Position numbers and translations under genes: made by a program
The notes under the pieces: generated by a model
Told to the model about the DNA's origin: nothing
Databases searched by the model: none
Seen by the model: the letters and a program-made list of their open reading frames with translations, nothing else
Part shown: positions 8,654 to 17,466 of the stretch, piece by piece
How the letters are laid out: each line of letters begins with the position of its first letter
Position numbering within the stretch: the stretch's first letter is position 1
NCBI RefSeq assembly: GCF_001412535.1
Contig: NZ_CP011774.1
Span: 3,219,501 to 3,283,500 of the forward strand
Reading direction: 5' to 3'
DNA: 64,000 nt
From: Limnohabitans sp. 63ED37-2
GTDB lineage: Bacteria; Pseudomonadota; Gammaproteobacteria; Burkholderiales; Burkholderiaceae_C

Positions 8654-9019
8654 ATGTTGACCAAGAAAGAGCAGCGTCTGCGTCGTGCACGCCAAACACG
8701 CATCCGCATTGCACAGCAAGGCGTGGCCCGTTTGACCGTGAGCCGCACCAACTTGCACATCTACGCCAGCGTTATCTCTGGCTGTGGTACCAAAGTTTTG
8801 GCCAGTGCCTCCACCGCCGAAGCAGAAGTGCGCACGGCTCTGGGTGCAGCAGGCAAAGGCGGCAATGCCGCTGCAGCCACCGTCATAGGCAAGCGCATTG
8901 CTGAAAAAGCAAAAGCTGCTGGCGTTGAGAAGGTCGCCTTCGACCGCGCAGGTTTCGCTTACCACGGTCGTGTCAAGGCTTTGGCCGAAGCAGCCCGTGA
9001 AGCAGGTCTGCAGTTCTAA
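8654..9019 (+). CDS. rplR: 50S ribosomal protein L18
   Basis: 121 residues, rich in Arg/Lys at the N-terminus (KKEQRLRRARQTRIRI), with the end ARFHGRVKALAEAAREAGLQF-like as YHGRVKALAEAAREAGLQF. L18 binds 5S rRNA with L5 in the central protuberance. Preceded by AAGGAG; next gene rpsE begins 17 bases later. Confidence 0.97.
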   Translation: MLTKKEQRLRRARQTRIRIAQQGVARLTVSRTNLHIYASVISGCGTKVLASASTAEAEVRTALGAAGKGGNAAAATVIGKRIAEKAKAAGVEKVAFDRAGFAYHGRVKALAEAAREAGLQF

Positions 9020-9036
9020 ACGGATCGGAGATACAA

Positions 9037-9555
9037 ATGGCTAAATTTACAGCAAAACCGCAGAACGACGGTCCTGAAGACGGTCTCCGCGAAAAGATGA
9101 TCGCGGTCAACCGCGTGACCAAAGTGGTCAAGGGCGGCCGTATTCTCGGTTTCGCAGCTTTGACCGTGGTCGGTGACGGCGATGGCAAGGTCGGCATGGG
9201 CAAGGGCAAGTCGAAAGAAGTGCCAGCAGCAGTGCAAAAGGCGATGGAAGAAGCCCGTCGTAACCTGTCCAAAGTCCACCTCAAAAATGGCACGATTCAC
9301 CACGCAGTGAACGGTCACCATGGCGCAGCCCGCGTCATGATGGCACCAGCCCCCAAAGGTACCGGCATCATTGCTGGTGGTCCTATGCGTGCTGTGTTCG
9401 AAGTGGTGGGTATCACCGACATCGTGGCCAAGAGCCACGGTTCGTCCAACCCTTACAACATGGTTCGTGCCACTTTGGACGCTTTGTCCAACTGCACAAC
9501 AGCTTCCAACGTGGCTGCCAAGCGCGGCAAGTCGGTTGAAGAGCTGTTCGGCTGA
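9037..9555 (+). CDS. rpsE: 30S ribosomal protein S5
   Basis: 172 residues. The double-stranded-RNA-binding N-terminal half (REKMIAVNRVTKVVKGGR, VGDGDGKVGMGKGKSKEVP) and the C-terminal half (GTGIIAGGPMRAVFEVVGI) are both present. S5 sits at the mRNA entry channel, affecting accuracy. It lies in the standard spc order between rplR and rpmD. Confidence 0.98.
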   Translation: MAKFTAKPQNDGPEDGLREKMIAVNRVTKVVKGGRILGFAALTVVGDGDGKVGMGKGKSKEVPAAVQKAMEEARRNLSKVHLKNGTIHHAVNGHHGAARVMMAPAPKGTGIIAGGPMRAVFEVVGITDIVAKSHGSSNPYNMVRATLDALSNCTTASNVAAKRGKSVEELFG

Positions 9556-9569
9556 ACCGGAGAACGAAC

Positions 9570-9752
9570 ATGACAACAGCAACAACTGTGAAAGTCCAAC
9601 TGGTTCGTAGCCCGATTGGCACCAAAGTTTCCCACCGCGCCACAGTGCGTGGCCTGGGCTTGCGCAAGCTGAACTCTGTGAGCGAGTTGCAAGACACGCC
9701 CGCAGTGCGCGGCATGATCAACAAGATCAGCTACCTGGTCAAAGTTCTCTAA
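9570..9752 (+). CDS. rpmD: 50S ribosomal protein L30
   Basis: 60 residues, standard length: VKVQLVRSPIGTKVSHRATV, then GLGLRKLNSVSELQDTPAVRG and the end MINKISYLVKVL. L30 is a peripheral 50S protein absent from some phyla. A GGAGAACGAAC ribosome binding site precedes the ATG. It sits 14 bases after rpsE and 10 before rplO. Confidence 0.96.
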   Translation: MTTATTVKVQLVRSPIGTKVSHRATVRGLGLRKLNSVSELQDTPAVRGMINKISYLVKVL

Positions 9753-9762
9753 GAGGCCGATG

Positions 9763-10194
9763 ATGGAACTCAATAGCATCAAGCCCGCAGAAGGCTCTAA
9801 GCACGCGGCACGTCGCGTGGGCCGTGGTATCGGTTCCGGTTTGGGTAAAACCGCCGGCCGTGGTCACAAAGGTCAGAAGTCTCGTTCCGGTGGCTACCAC
9901 AAAGTGGGTTTCGAAGGCGGTCAAATGCCTTTGCAGCGCCGTTTGCCTAAGCGCGGCTTCAAATCTCAAACTCTCAAGTACAACGCCGAAATCACCTTGA
10001 CCACGCTGTCGCGTCTGGACATGGCTGAAGTCGATGTTTTGTCTTTGAAGCAAGCCGGTCTGGTGGCGCACATGGCCAAAGTGGTCAAAGTCATCAACAC
10101 GGGTGAGTTGACCAAAGCCGTCAAGTTGACAGGCATTGGCGCAACAGCAGGTGCCAAGGCAGCGATTGAAGCTGCCGGCGGCTCCGTGGCCTGA
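9763..10194 (+). CDS. rplO: 50S ribosomal protein L15
   Basis: 143 residues from the second of two adjacent ATGs (9760, 9763). AAGAGG at 9751-9756 is better spaced for 9763, and MELNSIKP is the common start. Gly/Arg-rich N-terminus (RRVGRGIGSGLGKTAGRGHK) threads into 23S rRNA. L15 is a late assembly protein. It is followed directly by secY. Confidence 0.96.
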   Translation: MELNSIKPAEGSKHAARRVGRGIGSGLGKTAGRGHKGQKSRSGGYHKVGFEGGQMPLQRRLPKRGFKSQTLKYNAEITLTTLSRLDMAEVDVLSLKQAGLVAHMAKVVKVINTGELTKAVKLTGIGATAGAKAAIEAAGGSVA

Positions 10195-10216
10195 AACTTG
10201 ATGGACGAGAAACAAC

Positions 10217-11536
10217 GTGGCAACCAACGCTAATCAAACAGCCAAAGCAGGCAAGTACGGTGACTTGCGTCGTCGACTCGTCTTCCTGCTGTTGGCGTTG
10301 GTGGTCTACCGAATTGGTGCTCACATTCCTGTGCCTGGCATTGATCCTGACCAACTCAAACAGTTGTTCAATGGTCAACAGGGCGGCATCCTGAACTTGT
10401 TCAACATGTTCTCGGGCGGTGCGCTTTCGCGTTTCACCATCTTTGCTTTGGGCATCATGCCCTACATCTCTGCATCCATTGTGATGCAGTTGATGACTTA
10501 CGTGGTTCCTGCGTTCGAGCAAATGAAAAAAGAAGGTGAAGCGGGTCGTCGTAAGATCACTCAATACACCCGTTTTGGTGCATTGGGTTTGGCGCTGTTT
10601 CAGTCTTTTGGTATTGCCGTTGCATTGGAAGCATCTGCTGGCTTGGTGATCAATCCAGGTATGGGCTTTCGCATGACGGCTGTTGTCAGCTTGACTGCTG
10701 GTTCGATGTTCTTGATGTGGTTGGGTGAACAAATCACTGAGCGTGGTTTGGGCAACGGCATCTCGATTTTGATCTTTGCTGGTATTGCTGCTGGTTTGCC
10801 AAGTGCTTTGGGTGGATTGTTTGAGCTGGTTCGTACCGGTGCGATGAATCCATTGATCTCCATGTTGATCATTGTGGTGGTGGCTTTGGTCACTTACTTT
10901 GTGGTTTTCGTGGAACGTGGTCAGCGCAAGATTTTGGTCAATTACGCACGTCGTCAGGTGGGCAACAAGGTGTATGGCGGTCAATCGTCGCACTTGCCGC
11001 TCAAGCTGAACATGGCGGGTGTGATTCCTCCGATCTTTGCCTCATCGATCATTCTCTTGCCGGCAACCTTGATTGGTTGGTTCAGCTCGGGAACATCTGA
11101 AAGTGTCGTTGTTCGATTCTTCAAGGATGTGGCCAATGCTTTGGCACCCGGACAGCCGGTTTATGTGATGTTCTACGCTGCTGCCATTATTTTCTTCTGC
11201 TTCTTTTACACGGCACTGGTTTTCAACAGCCGTGAAACTGCAGAAAACCTGAAGAAAAGTGGTGCGTTCATTCCTGGCATTCGCCCAGGGGAACAAACTG
11301 CCAAGTACATCGACAAGATTTTGTTGCGTTTGACCGCAGTAGGCGCGGCCTACATCACCTTTGTGTGTTTGCTGCCTGAATTTTTGATTCTGAAATACAA
11401 TGTTCCGTTTTACTTTGGCGGCACTTCTCTGCTGATCATCGTGGTCGTGACCATGGATTTCATGGCTCAAGTACAAAATTACTTGATGTCACAACAGTAC
11501 GACTCGCTTTTGAAGAAGGCGAACTTCAAGTCATAA
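10217..11536 (+). CDS. secY: Preprotein translocase channel subunit SecY
   Basis: 439 residues from a GTG at 10217 (ATNANQTAKAGKYGDLRRRL). SecY is the ten-helix channel of the Sec translocon and partners SecE (encoded at 27549 in this window) and SecG. Hydrophobic segments are evenly spaced. Conserved pieces include YRIGAHIPVPGID near the N-terminus, GLGNGISILIFAGI, and the C-terminal FKSGAFIPGIRPGEQTA-type loop (here KKSGAFIPGIRPGEQTAKYI). The following intergenic region lacks infA, which often lies here in Burkholderiales. Confidence 0.97.
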   Translation: MATNANQTAKAGKYGDLRRRLVFLLLALVVYRIGAHIPVPGIDPDQLKQLFNGQQGGILNLFNMFSGGALSRFTIFALGIMPYISASIVMQLMTYVVPAFEQMKKEGEAGRRKITQYTRFGALGLALFQSFGIAVALEASAGLVINPGMGFRMTAVVSLTAGSMFLMWLGEQITERGLGNGISILIFAGIAAGLPSALGGLFELVRTGAMNPLISMLIIVVVALVTYFVVFVERGQRKILVNYARRQVGNKVYGGQSSHLPLKLNMAGVIPPIFASSIILLPATLIGWFSSGTSESVVVRFFKDVANALAPGQPVYVMFYAAAIIFFCFFYTALVFNSRETAENLKKSGAFIPGIRPGEQTAKYIDKILLRLTAVGAAYITFVCLLPEFLILKYNVPFYFGGTSLLIIVVVTMDFMAQVQNYLMSQQYDSLLKKANFKS

Positions 11537-11640
11537 GCGACTTGATGCAAGTTTGGTAAAGAACCCTGAGCTTTAGCAAAGGGCCATATTTTTCACCTGG
11601 TCTGCAAAGTCTGGGTATCGATGAGTTTTAGGAGAGAACC

Positions 11641-11754
11641 ATGAGAGTTTCTGCTTCGGTGAAAAAAATTTGCCGTAACTGCAAAGTCATCCGCCGTAAA
11701 GGCGTTGTTCGTGTGATCTGCACCGATCCACGTCACAAGCAGCGTCAAGGCTGA
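11641..11754 (+). CDS. rpmJ: 50S ribosomal protein L36
   Basis: 37 residues, MRVSASVKKICRNCKVIRRK to the end DPRHKQRQG. The zinc ligands Cys11, Cys14, Cys27 and His33 are all present, so this is the zinc-binding form. TTTAGGAGAGAACC gives a strong ribosome binding site. It is 104 bases after secY and 24 before rpsM. Confidence 0.97.
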   Translation: MRVSASVKKICRNCKVIRRKGVVRVICTDPRHKQRQG

Positions 11755-11778
11755 TTGAATTAGTTTTAGAGGACGAAA

Positions 11779-12144
11779 ATGGCACGTATCGCTGGCATCA
11801 ACATTCCGCCGCACAAACATGCTGAAATTGGCTTGACCGCCATTTTTGGTATTGGTCGCACCCGCGCTCGACAAATTTGCGAAGCTTCTGGCATCGCATA
11901 TTCAAAAAAGATCAAGGATCTGACCGACGCAGACCTGGAAAAAATTCGCGACCAAATCGCAGCATTCACCATCGAAGGTGACCTGCGTCGCGAAACCACC
12001 ATGAACATCAAGCGTTTGATGGACATCGGTTGCTACCGTGGTTTCCGCCACCGTCGCGGTTTGCCTATGCGCGGTCAGCGTACACGTACCAATGCACGTA
12101 CTCGCAAGGGTCCGCGCAAAGGCGCTGCGGCTCTGAAGAAATAA
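11779..12144 (+). CDS. rpsM: 30S ribosomal protein S13
   Basis: 121 residues: ARIAGINIPPHKHAEIGL, the helix-two-turn-helix region, and the basic tail RGQRTRTNARTRKGPRKG that reaches the P-site tRNA. First gene of the alpha operon (rpsM-rpsK-rpsD-rpoA-rplQ), here apparently co-transcribed with rpmJ. Ribosome binding site TTAGAGGACG. Confidence 0.98.
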   Translation: MARIAGINIPPHKHAEIGLTAIFGIGRTRARQICEASGIAYSKKIKDLTDADLEKIRDQIAAFTIEGDLRRETTMNIKRLMDIGCYRGFRHRRGLPMRGQRTRTNARTRKGPRKGAAALKK

Positions 12145-12163
12145 GCAGGATTGAGAGACCATC

Positions 12164-12568
12164 ATGGCAAAAGCACAATCAAACAGCGCCGCACAACGTG
12201 TCCGCAAAAAAGTCCGCAAGAACATTGCTGACGGTATTGCTCACGTTCACGCTTCGTTCAACAACACCATCATCACGATCACCGACCGTCAAGGCAATGC
12301 CTTGTCGTGGGCCTCATCGGGTGGTCAGGGTTTCAAGGGTTCGCGTAAATCGACGCCCTTTGCAGCTCAGGTCGCCTCTGAAGTGGCGGGTCGTGCTGCT
12401 CAAGAACAAGGCATCAAAAACCTTGACGTCGAGATCAAGGGCCCTGGTCCTGGTCGCGAGTCATCAGTTCGTGCCTTGGGTGCATTGGGCATCCGTATCA
12501 CATCGATTGCCGATGTGACACCGGTCCCTCACAACGGTTGCCGCCCTCAAAAGCGCCGTCGTATCTAA
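12164..12568 (+). CDS. rpsK: 30S ribosomal protein S11
   Basis: 134 residues with conserved GIAHVHASFNNTIITITDRQGN and the C-terminal PHNGCRPQKRRRI. S11 lines the 30S platform near the mRNA exit. Nineteen bases after rpsM. It is followed by an 86-base gap with two hairpins before rpsD. Confidence 0.98.
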   Translation: MAKAQSNSAAQRVRKKVRKNIADGIAHVHASFNNTIITITDRQGNALSWASSGGQGFKGSRKSTPFAAQVASEVAGRAAQEQGIKNLDVEIKGPGPGRESSVRALGALGIRITSIADVTPVPHNGCRPQKRRRI

Positions 12569-12586
12569 TTTCAAACCAAGCCCACC

Positions 12587-12632
12587 GCCAGGCCATGCTT
12601 GCATCGCCTGGCTCCCGCATTTATTGATGCGG
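12587..12632 (+). promoter_or_regulatory. Two consecutive hairpins in the rpsK-rpsD spacer
   Basis: GCCAGGC (12587-12593) pairs with GCCTGGC (12606-12612), and CCGCAT (12615-12620) with ATGCGG (12627-12632). Neither has a T run. They precede the rpsD ribosome binding site and could be a processing or translational-control structure; S4 autoregulation is a guess. Confidence 0.35.
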
Positions 12633-12654
12633 CAGCTGAATAAAGGAAAACCAA

Positions 12655-13278
12655 GTGGCACGCTACCTCGGCCCCAAGGCCAAACTCTCCCGCCGTGAAG
12701 GCACCGACCTGTTCCTCAAGAGCGCCCGTCGCTCCATTGCGGACAAGTCCAAGTTCGACTCCAAGCCAGGCCAACACGGTCGTACTTCGGGCCAGCGCAC
12801 ATCGGACTACGGTCTGCAATTGCGTGAAAAACAAAAAGTCAAACGCATGTACGGCGTGCTCGAGAAGCAGTTCCGCCGCTACTTTGCCGAGGCAGATCGC
12901 CGCAAAGGCAACACAGGCTCTAACCTGTTGGCCTTGCTCGAGTGCCGTCTGGACAACGTGGTTTACCGCATGGGCTTTGGCTCGACACGTGCAGAAGCCC
13001 GTCAAATGGTTTCACACAAAGCCATCACCGTGAACGGTCAATCCGTGAACATCCCTTCATACTTGGTCAAGGCCGGTGATGTGGTGGCGGTTCGTGAAAA
13101 ATCCAAAAAGCAAAACCGCGTGGTTGAAGCTCTGCAATTGGCTGCCCAAGTTGGTATGCCTGCATGGGTCGAAGTCAATGCCGACAAAGCCGAAGGTACT
13201 TTCAAGAAAGTGCCTGACCGCGACGAATTCGGTGCCGACATCAACGAATCTTTGATCGTCGAACTGTATTCTCGTTAA
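12655..13278 (+). CDS. rpsD: 30S ribosomal protein S4
   Basis: 207 residues from a GTG (12655) behind AAAGGAAAACCA. Begins ARYLGPKAKLSRREGTDLFL; the S4 RNA-binding domain (LDNVVYRMGFGSTRAEARQM, HKAITVNGQSVNIPSY) follows at about residues 97-150. No zinc-finger Cys set, so it is the zinc-free type. S4 nucleates 30S assembly and in many bacteria represses the alpha operon. Confidence 0.97.
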   Translation: MARYLGPKAKLSRREGTDLFLKSARRSIADKSKFDSKPGQHGRTSGQRTSDYGLQLREKQKVKRMYGVLEKQFRRYFAEADRRKGNTGSNLLALLECRLDNVVYRMGFGSTRAEARQMVSHKAITVNGQSVNIPSYLVKAGDVVAVREKSKKQNRVVEALQLAAQVGMPAWVEVNADKAEGTFKKVPDRDEFGADINESLIVELYSR

Positions 13279-13378
13279 TACGCTGTTTCAATCGTTCCCG
13301 ACGCACAAGGCATTGTGGGTCGGGTGCTTCATCAGCCTTACCGGTGTAACGAACCGGGGGTATTGAGAGGAAGTCTGA

Positions 13379-14371
13379 ATGCAAACCAATCTGTTGAAAC
13401 CCAAAGCTATCCAGGTCGAACAATTGGCTGCCAACCGTGCCAAAGTCACGTTGGAGCCTTTTGAGCGTGGCTACGGCCACACTCTGGGTAACGCCCTGCG
13501 CCGTGTTTTGTTGTCTTCCATGGTCGGTTATTCCGCCACTGAAGTCACCATCGCGGGTGTCGTGCACGAGTACTCCTCCATTGATGGCGTTCAGCAAGAT
13601 GTGGTGAACATCCTGTTGAACCTCAAAGGTGTTGTCTTCAAGTTGCACAACCGCGATGAAGTCACACTCAGCCTGCGCAAGGATGGAGAAGGTCCTGTCA
13701 CCGCGGCTGACATCCAGACACCACACGATGTCGAGATCATTAATCCTGAGCACGTGATTGCCAATTTGTCGCAAGGCGGCAAATTGGACATGCAAATCAA
13801 GGTCGAAAAAGGCCGCGGTTATGTGCCAGGCAGCATGCGTCGCTATGCCGACGAGCCGACCAAAGCTTTGGGCCGTATCGTGCTTGACGCTTCGTTTTCA
13901 CCCGTCAAGCGTGTGAGCTACACCGTCGAAAGCGCACGTGTCGAGCAGCGTACCGATCTGGACAAGCTGGTCATTGAGATCGAAACCAACGGTGCCATCA
14001 CAGCCGAAGACGCTGTGCGTGCATCCTCTAAGATTCTTGTGGAACAGCTGGCTGTATTTGCACAACTGGAAGGCAGCGAGCTGTCGGCCTTTGATGCTCC
14101 AGCAGTGCGCGGTGGTGCGGGCAGTTTCGATCCGATTCTGTTGCGCCCAGTGGACGAACTCGAACTCACCGTTCGTTCGGCCAACTGCCTCAAAGCAGAA
14201 AACATTTACTACATCGGCGACTTGATCCAGCGTACCGAGAATGAATTGCTCAAGACCCCTAACCTGGGTCGCAAGTCACTCAACGAAATCAAGGAAGTTC
14301 TGGCTTCTCGTGGTTTGACTTTGGGCATGAAGCTCGAAGCCTGGCCACCAGCAGGTCTGGAAAAGCGATAA
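13379..14371 (+). CDS. rpoA: DNA-directed RNA polymerase alpha subunit
   Basis: 330 residues. The N-terminal assembly domain is recognisable from FERGYGHTLGNALRRVLLSS. The C-terminal domain, which contacts UP elements and activators, contains LLRPVDELELTVRSANCLKAE and NLGRKSLNEIKEVLASRGL. Preceded by a 100-base spacer with a CCCGAC/GTCGGG hairpin and the ribosome binding site GAGAGGAAG. The beta and beta' genes lie at 31192-39554. Confidence 0.98.
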   Translation: MQTNLLKPKAIQVEQLAANRAKVTLEPFERGYGHTLGNALRRVLLSSMVGYSATEVTIAGVVHEYSSIDGVQQDVVNILLNLKGVVFKLHNRDEVTLSLRKDGEGPVTAADIQTPHDVEIINPEHVIANLSQGGKLDMQIKVEKGRGYVPGSMRRYADEPTKALGRIVLDASFSPVKRVSYTVESARVEQRTDLDKLVIEIETNGAITAEDAVRASSKILVEQLAVFAQLEGSELSAFDAPAVRGGAGSFDPILLRPVDELELTVRSANCLKAENIYYIGDLIQRTENELLKTPNLGRKSLNEIKEVLASRGLTLGMKLEAWPPAGLEKR

Positions 14372-14453
14372 TCTCAAGTTCCCGGAAATGATCCGGGTTG
14401 TGCACGGGCAGTACCTGATACGGCTGTCTGTTTAATAAAGAAAGGAAAGCACC

Positions 14454-14840
14454 ATGCGTCACGGACACGGCCTTCGTAAACTCAACCGCACCAGCTCGCA
14501 CCGCCTTGCGATGCTGCAAAACATGATGAACTCGCTCATCGAGCACGAAGTCATCAAAACCACAGTGCCTAAGGCCAAAGAATTGCGCCGCGTGATTGAG
14601 CCCATGATCACTTTGGCCAAAGTGGACAACTTGTCGAACCGTCGCTTGGCGTTCAACCGTTTGCGTGACCGCGACAGCGTCACCAAATTGTTCAATGTTT
14701 TGGGCCCTCGTTCGGCTTCGCGCCCTGGTGGTTACACACGCATCCTGAAAATGGGTTTCCGCGTGGGTGACAACGCACCAATGGCCTTGGTTGAATTGGT
14801 CGATCGTGCCGAAACTCCTGCTGGAACAGCTGCTGAGTAA
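14454..14840 (+). CDS. rplQ: 50S ribosomal protein L17
   Basis: 128 residues: MRHGHGLRKLNRTSSHRLAM, then RRVIEPMITLAKVDNLSNRRLAF and RILKMGFRVGDNAPMALVEL. L17 is the last gene of the alpha operon. AAAGGAAAGCACC is the ribosome binding site. The stop is followed within a few bases by a TATAAT box for the downstream tRNA. Confidence 0.98.
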   Translation: MRHGHGLRKLNRTSSHRLAMLQNMMNSLIEHEVIKTTVPKAKELRRVIEPMITLAKVDNLSNRRLAFNRLRDRDSVTKLFNVLGPRSASRPGGYTRILKMGFRVGDNAPMALVELVDRAETPAGTAAE

Positions 14841-14842
14841 GG

Positions 14843-14848
14843 TATAAT
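14843..14848 (+). promoter_or_regulatory. -10 box for the initiator tRNA
   Basis: Consensus TATAAT 10 bases before the tRNA 5' end; the matching -35 region inside the end of rplQ is poor, so rplQ read-through may also supply the tRNA. Confidence 0.45.
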
Positions 14849-14858
14849 TCAGAGATAC

Positions 14859-14935
<77 letters not shown>

Positions 14936-14958
14936 AAATTTCAACCTCGGTTGAACAT

Positions 14959-14986
14959 CAAAAAAACCCTCTTCGGAGGGTTTTTT
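14959..14986 (+). terminator. Rho-independent terminator, probably bidirectional
   Basis: AAAAAACCCTC / GAGGGTTTTTT with a TTCG tetraloop: A run on one side, T run on the other. It ends the alpha-operon/tRNA transcript and can also stop the minus-strand pncC transcript. Confidence 0.93.
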
Positions 14987-15042
14987 CGTTTCTGCTGTAG
15001 ATCAAGAACATCCCCAGTTAGGTCAATAGCCCATGGGTCAAG

Positions 15043-15522
15043 TTATGTCTGAACAGGCAAGCGTTGAATGAGGGCCTGGAGAGCATGCACGCAGCTGGCT
15101 TGTCGCACATCTTGCCGGGTGCCGGTAAAAAGCTTGCACTCAGAATAGACCAAGCCATCGATGCACCAAGCAAACCAAACCGTCCCCACCGGTTTGGCAT
15201 CGCTGCCGCCATCGGGTCCAGCAATGCCTGTGACCGATACAGCTGCGCGGGCTTGTGTTCTGTAAACGGCACCCAAAGCCATGGCTCGGGCAACCTCTTC
15301 ACTGACGGCGCCATGCGCTGCAATCAATGAAGGTTCCACACCCAACAGTTCTGATTTGGCGGCATTGGAATAGGTGACCAAACCACGGTCAAACCAGCGA
15401 CTTGAACCGGGTGAATCGGTGCATTGCGCTGCAATCAATCCGCCTGTACAGCTCTCGGCTGTGGCCATCATCCAACCCAAGGCAGTGAGTTTGTCTGCCA
15501 AGACATGTGTGATGTTGGACAT
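15043..15522 (-). CDS. pncC: CinA-family nicotinamide-nucleotide amidohydrolase
   Basis: 159 residues. It corresponds to the C-terminal domain of CinA: TAESCTGGLIAAQCTDSPGS at about 21-40, LVTYSNAAKSELLGV, and VSVTGIAGPDGGS. PncC converts NMN to nicotinate mononucleotide for NAD recycling. The start at 15522 shares one base with the pgpA stop (TGATG) and has GGAGG eight bases upstream; the longer frame from 15639 overlaps pgpA and is rejected. Last gene of thiL-pgpA-pncC. Confidence 0.93.
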   Translation of the reverse strand: MSNITHVLADKLTALGWMMATAESCTGGLIAAQCTDSPGSSRWFDRGLVTYSNAAKSELLGVEPSLIAAHGAVSEEVARAMALGAVYRTQARAAVSVTGIAGPDGGSDAKPVGTVWFAWCIDGLVYSECKLFTGTRQDVRQASCVHALQALIQRLPVQT

Positions 15523-16058
15523 CAGAACCACCTCCATAAGGCCAAGACCATCAGCGTGCACAAGGCAGCCACCAGATCGTCGAACAAAATGCCCCAGCCA
15601 CCACGCCAGCCAAAACCTTTGAACAAACGGTCTGCCCAAGCCACGGGGCCGGGTTTGACGGCATCAAAAAATCGGAACAACAAAAATGCTGAGAGTTGAG
15701 TGATGAAGCCAGCGGGCATGAGCAGAAACAAGATCAACCACATGGCCACGATTTCGTCCCAAACAATCGCACCAGGATCACTCACGCCCATATGGCGTGC
15801 CGTCAAGGTGCATGCCCACCACCCGATGACCAGCGAAACCAAGATCAAGGCCGCCTGAGTGGTAAGTGAAAAGCTGTTTTGAATCAGCAACCAAGAGGCC
15901 CACCCCCAGAGGCTGCCCACTGTACCCGGTGCCTTGGGTGCTAAACCAGAGCCAAAGCCCAAAGCTATGGCGTGGGCAGGATGCCTAAGCATGAACGCAG
16001 CTGTGGGGCGAATGGGATGCGCCACTGAAACAGCAGGAAGTTCAGAAGTTGAAGTCAT
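15522..16058 (-). CDS. pgpA: Phosphatidylglycerophosphatase A
   Basis: 178-residue membrane protein that dephosphorylates phosphatidylglycerol phosphate. Diagnostic segments are LGFGSGLAPKAPGTVGSL (33-50), VWDEIVAMW, and FRFFDAVKPGPVAWADR, with hydrophobic helices between them. It begins two bases after the thiL stop and its own stop overlaps the pncC start, so the three genes are translationally coupled. thiL-pgpA-cinA/pncC is a common proteobacterial order. Confidence 0.95.
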   Translation of the reverse strand: MTSTSELPAVSVAHPIRPTAAFMLRHPAHAIALGFGSGLAPKAPGTVGSLWGWASWLLIQNSFSLTTQAALILVSLVIGWWACTLTARHMGVSDPGAIVWDEIVAMWLILFLLMPAGFITQLSAFLLFRFFDAVKPGPVAWADRLFKGFGWRGGWGILFDDLVAALCTLMVLALWRWF

Positions 16059-16060
16059 CT

Positions 16061-17020
16061 TCAGGCGAAATGGTCAAAAGAAGTGAAGGTGTTCGGCAAA
16101 ACGCCCCCATATTCAGACAACAAAAGCAAGTGGGGATCGGCCGTGATCCGGCCAATGCGCGTGACCGGTGTGCCACAAGCCTCGCTCAAGGCCAAAATAT
16201 GCTGTTGGTGGTCGGGGTGAGCAGTGAAAACAAGCTCGTAATCATCGCCACCCGACAAAACACATCGCTGCAACAAGTCTTGTGGGCAAGCCCATGCATC
16301 GCGGGTCAGCATCAAACGCTGCATCGCAGCGACGTCAATAGCAGCCCCCACACGGCTGGCTTTGAGAATGTGCCCCAGATCACCCAAGAAACCGTCGCTG
16401 ATGTCGGCCATGGCACTGGCCAAGCCGCGCAATGAGACACCCAGCGCTGTGCGCGGCTGGGGCCGTTCCATGCGAGAACGCGCCAACTCAAAAACAGACT
16501 GCGGCAAGCTGACCGTGCCGCGAAATGCCTCCAAGGCCAGACGCGCATCGCCCAGATGGCCGCTCACATACACATCGTCACCGGCTTGGGCACCCGAGCG
16601 CAAAATGGCCTGATGGGCAGGCACCTCACCCATCACCGTGATGGACACATTCAAAGGACCCTGGGTGGTGTCGCCACCAATCAATTCACAACCCTGTGCA
16701 TCGGCCAAGGCGAACAAGCCTTCTGAAAAACCTGACAACCAATCTTCATCCACCCGAGGCAAGGACAAGGACAATAAAAATGCGTGTGGCGTCGCACCAC
16801 AGGCGGCCAAATCACTCAAATTGACCGCCAGAGCCTTGTGGCCCAAATCACGGGGATTCACAGTCGAGAGAAAGTGCCGACCTTCGACCAACATGTCGGT
16901 GGAAATGGCCAGTTGGTGCCCTCGACTGGGTGTCCAGATGGCGCAGTCGTCACCGATACCGACATCCGCTTGACGCGCCGCCCGTTTGAAAAACCGTTCG
17001 ATCAGCTCAAATTCACCCAT
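16061..17020 (-). CDS. thiL: Thiamine-monophosphate kinase
   Basis: 319 residues, AIR-synthase superfamily. Conserved features in order: GDDCA (23-27), STDMLVEGRHF (40-50), NLSDLAACGA (67-76), IGGDTTQG, DISDGFLGDLGH and SGGDDYELVF, which bind Mg-ATP and thiamine phosphate. It makes thiamine diphosphate. First gene of the minus-strand cluster; the gene upstream is apaG, 36 bases away. Confidence 0.96.
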   Translation of the reverse strand: MGEFELIERFFKRAARQADVGIGDDCAIWTPSRGHQLAISTDMLVEGRHFLSTVNPRDLGHKALAVNLSDLAACGATPHAFLLSLSLPRVDEDWLSGFSEGLFALADAQGCELIGGDTTQGPLNVSITVMGEVPAHQAILRSGAQAGDDVYVSGHLGDARLALEAFRGTVSLPQSVFELARSRMERPQPRTALGVSLRGLASAMADISDGFLGDLGHILKASRVGAAIDVAAMQRLMLTRDAWACPQDLLQRCVLSGGDDYELVFTAHPDHQQHILALSEACGTPVTRIGRITADPHLLLLSEYGGVLPNTFTSFDHFA

Positions 17021-17056
17021 GGGCCAAAGCTTAACCGAGAGCCAAACCCAGCCAAC

Positions 17057-17449
17057 TCAATGCAGAGTGCGACCACCGGGGATGGCATTGGAGGCGTCGA
17101 GCACGAAAGTGTCAATGGGCGCATCGAACCGGTGGCCGTCCTCGGCGACAAAAAAGTAGCTGCCATGCATGGTGCCACTGGCTGCACGCAAGCGGCAGCC
17201 GCTGGTGTATTGAAAAGATTCACCAGGACGCAACAAGGGCTGCTGCCCCACCACGCCCAGACCCTTGACTTCTTCGCTGTGACCGCGCTCATCTTGAATC
17301 ACCCAATGGCGAGAAATCAACTGCACAGGCACCCGGCCCGTGTTCGTGACCGTGACCGTATAGGCGAATGCAAAGACATCCTGCAAGGGATTGCTTTGGT
17401 CTGCCACGTAATGGGGCAGCACATCAATTTGAACGGTGTAGGCGGTCAT
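17057..17449 (-). CDS. apaG: ApaG family protein
   Basis: 130 residues from ATG 17449; a GTG two codons upstream (17455) is the alternative. The immunoglobulin-like ApaG fold is indicated by FAYTVTVTNTGRVPVQLISR, HWVIQDERGHSEEVKGLGV and YTSGCRLRAASGTMHGSY. In enterobacteria apaG is linked to Co2+ resistance; its molecular role is unsettled. It is divergent from rpe with only about 29 bases between starts. Confidence 0.93.
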   Translation of the reverse strand: MTAYTVQIDVLPHYVADQSNPLQDVFAFAYTVTVTNTGRVPVQLISRHWVIQDERGHSEEVKGLGVVGQQPLLRPGESFQYTSGCRLRAASGTMHGSYFFVAEDGHRFDAPIDTFVLDASNAIPGGRTLH

Positions 17450-17466
17450 GGCCACATGTTAACTGC

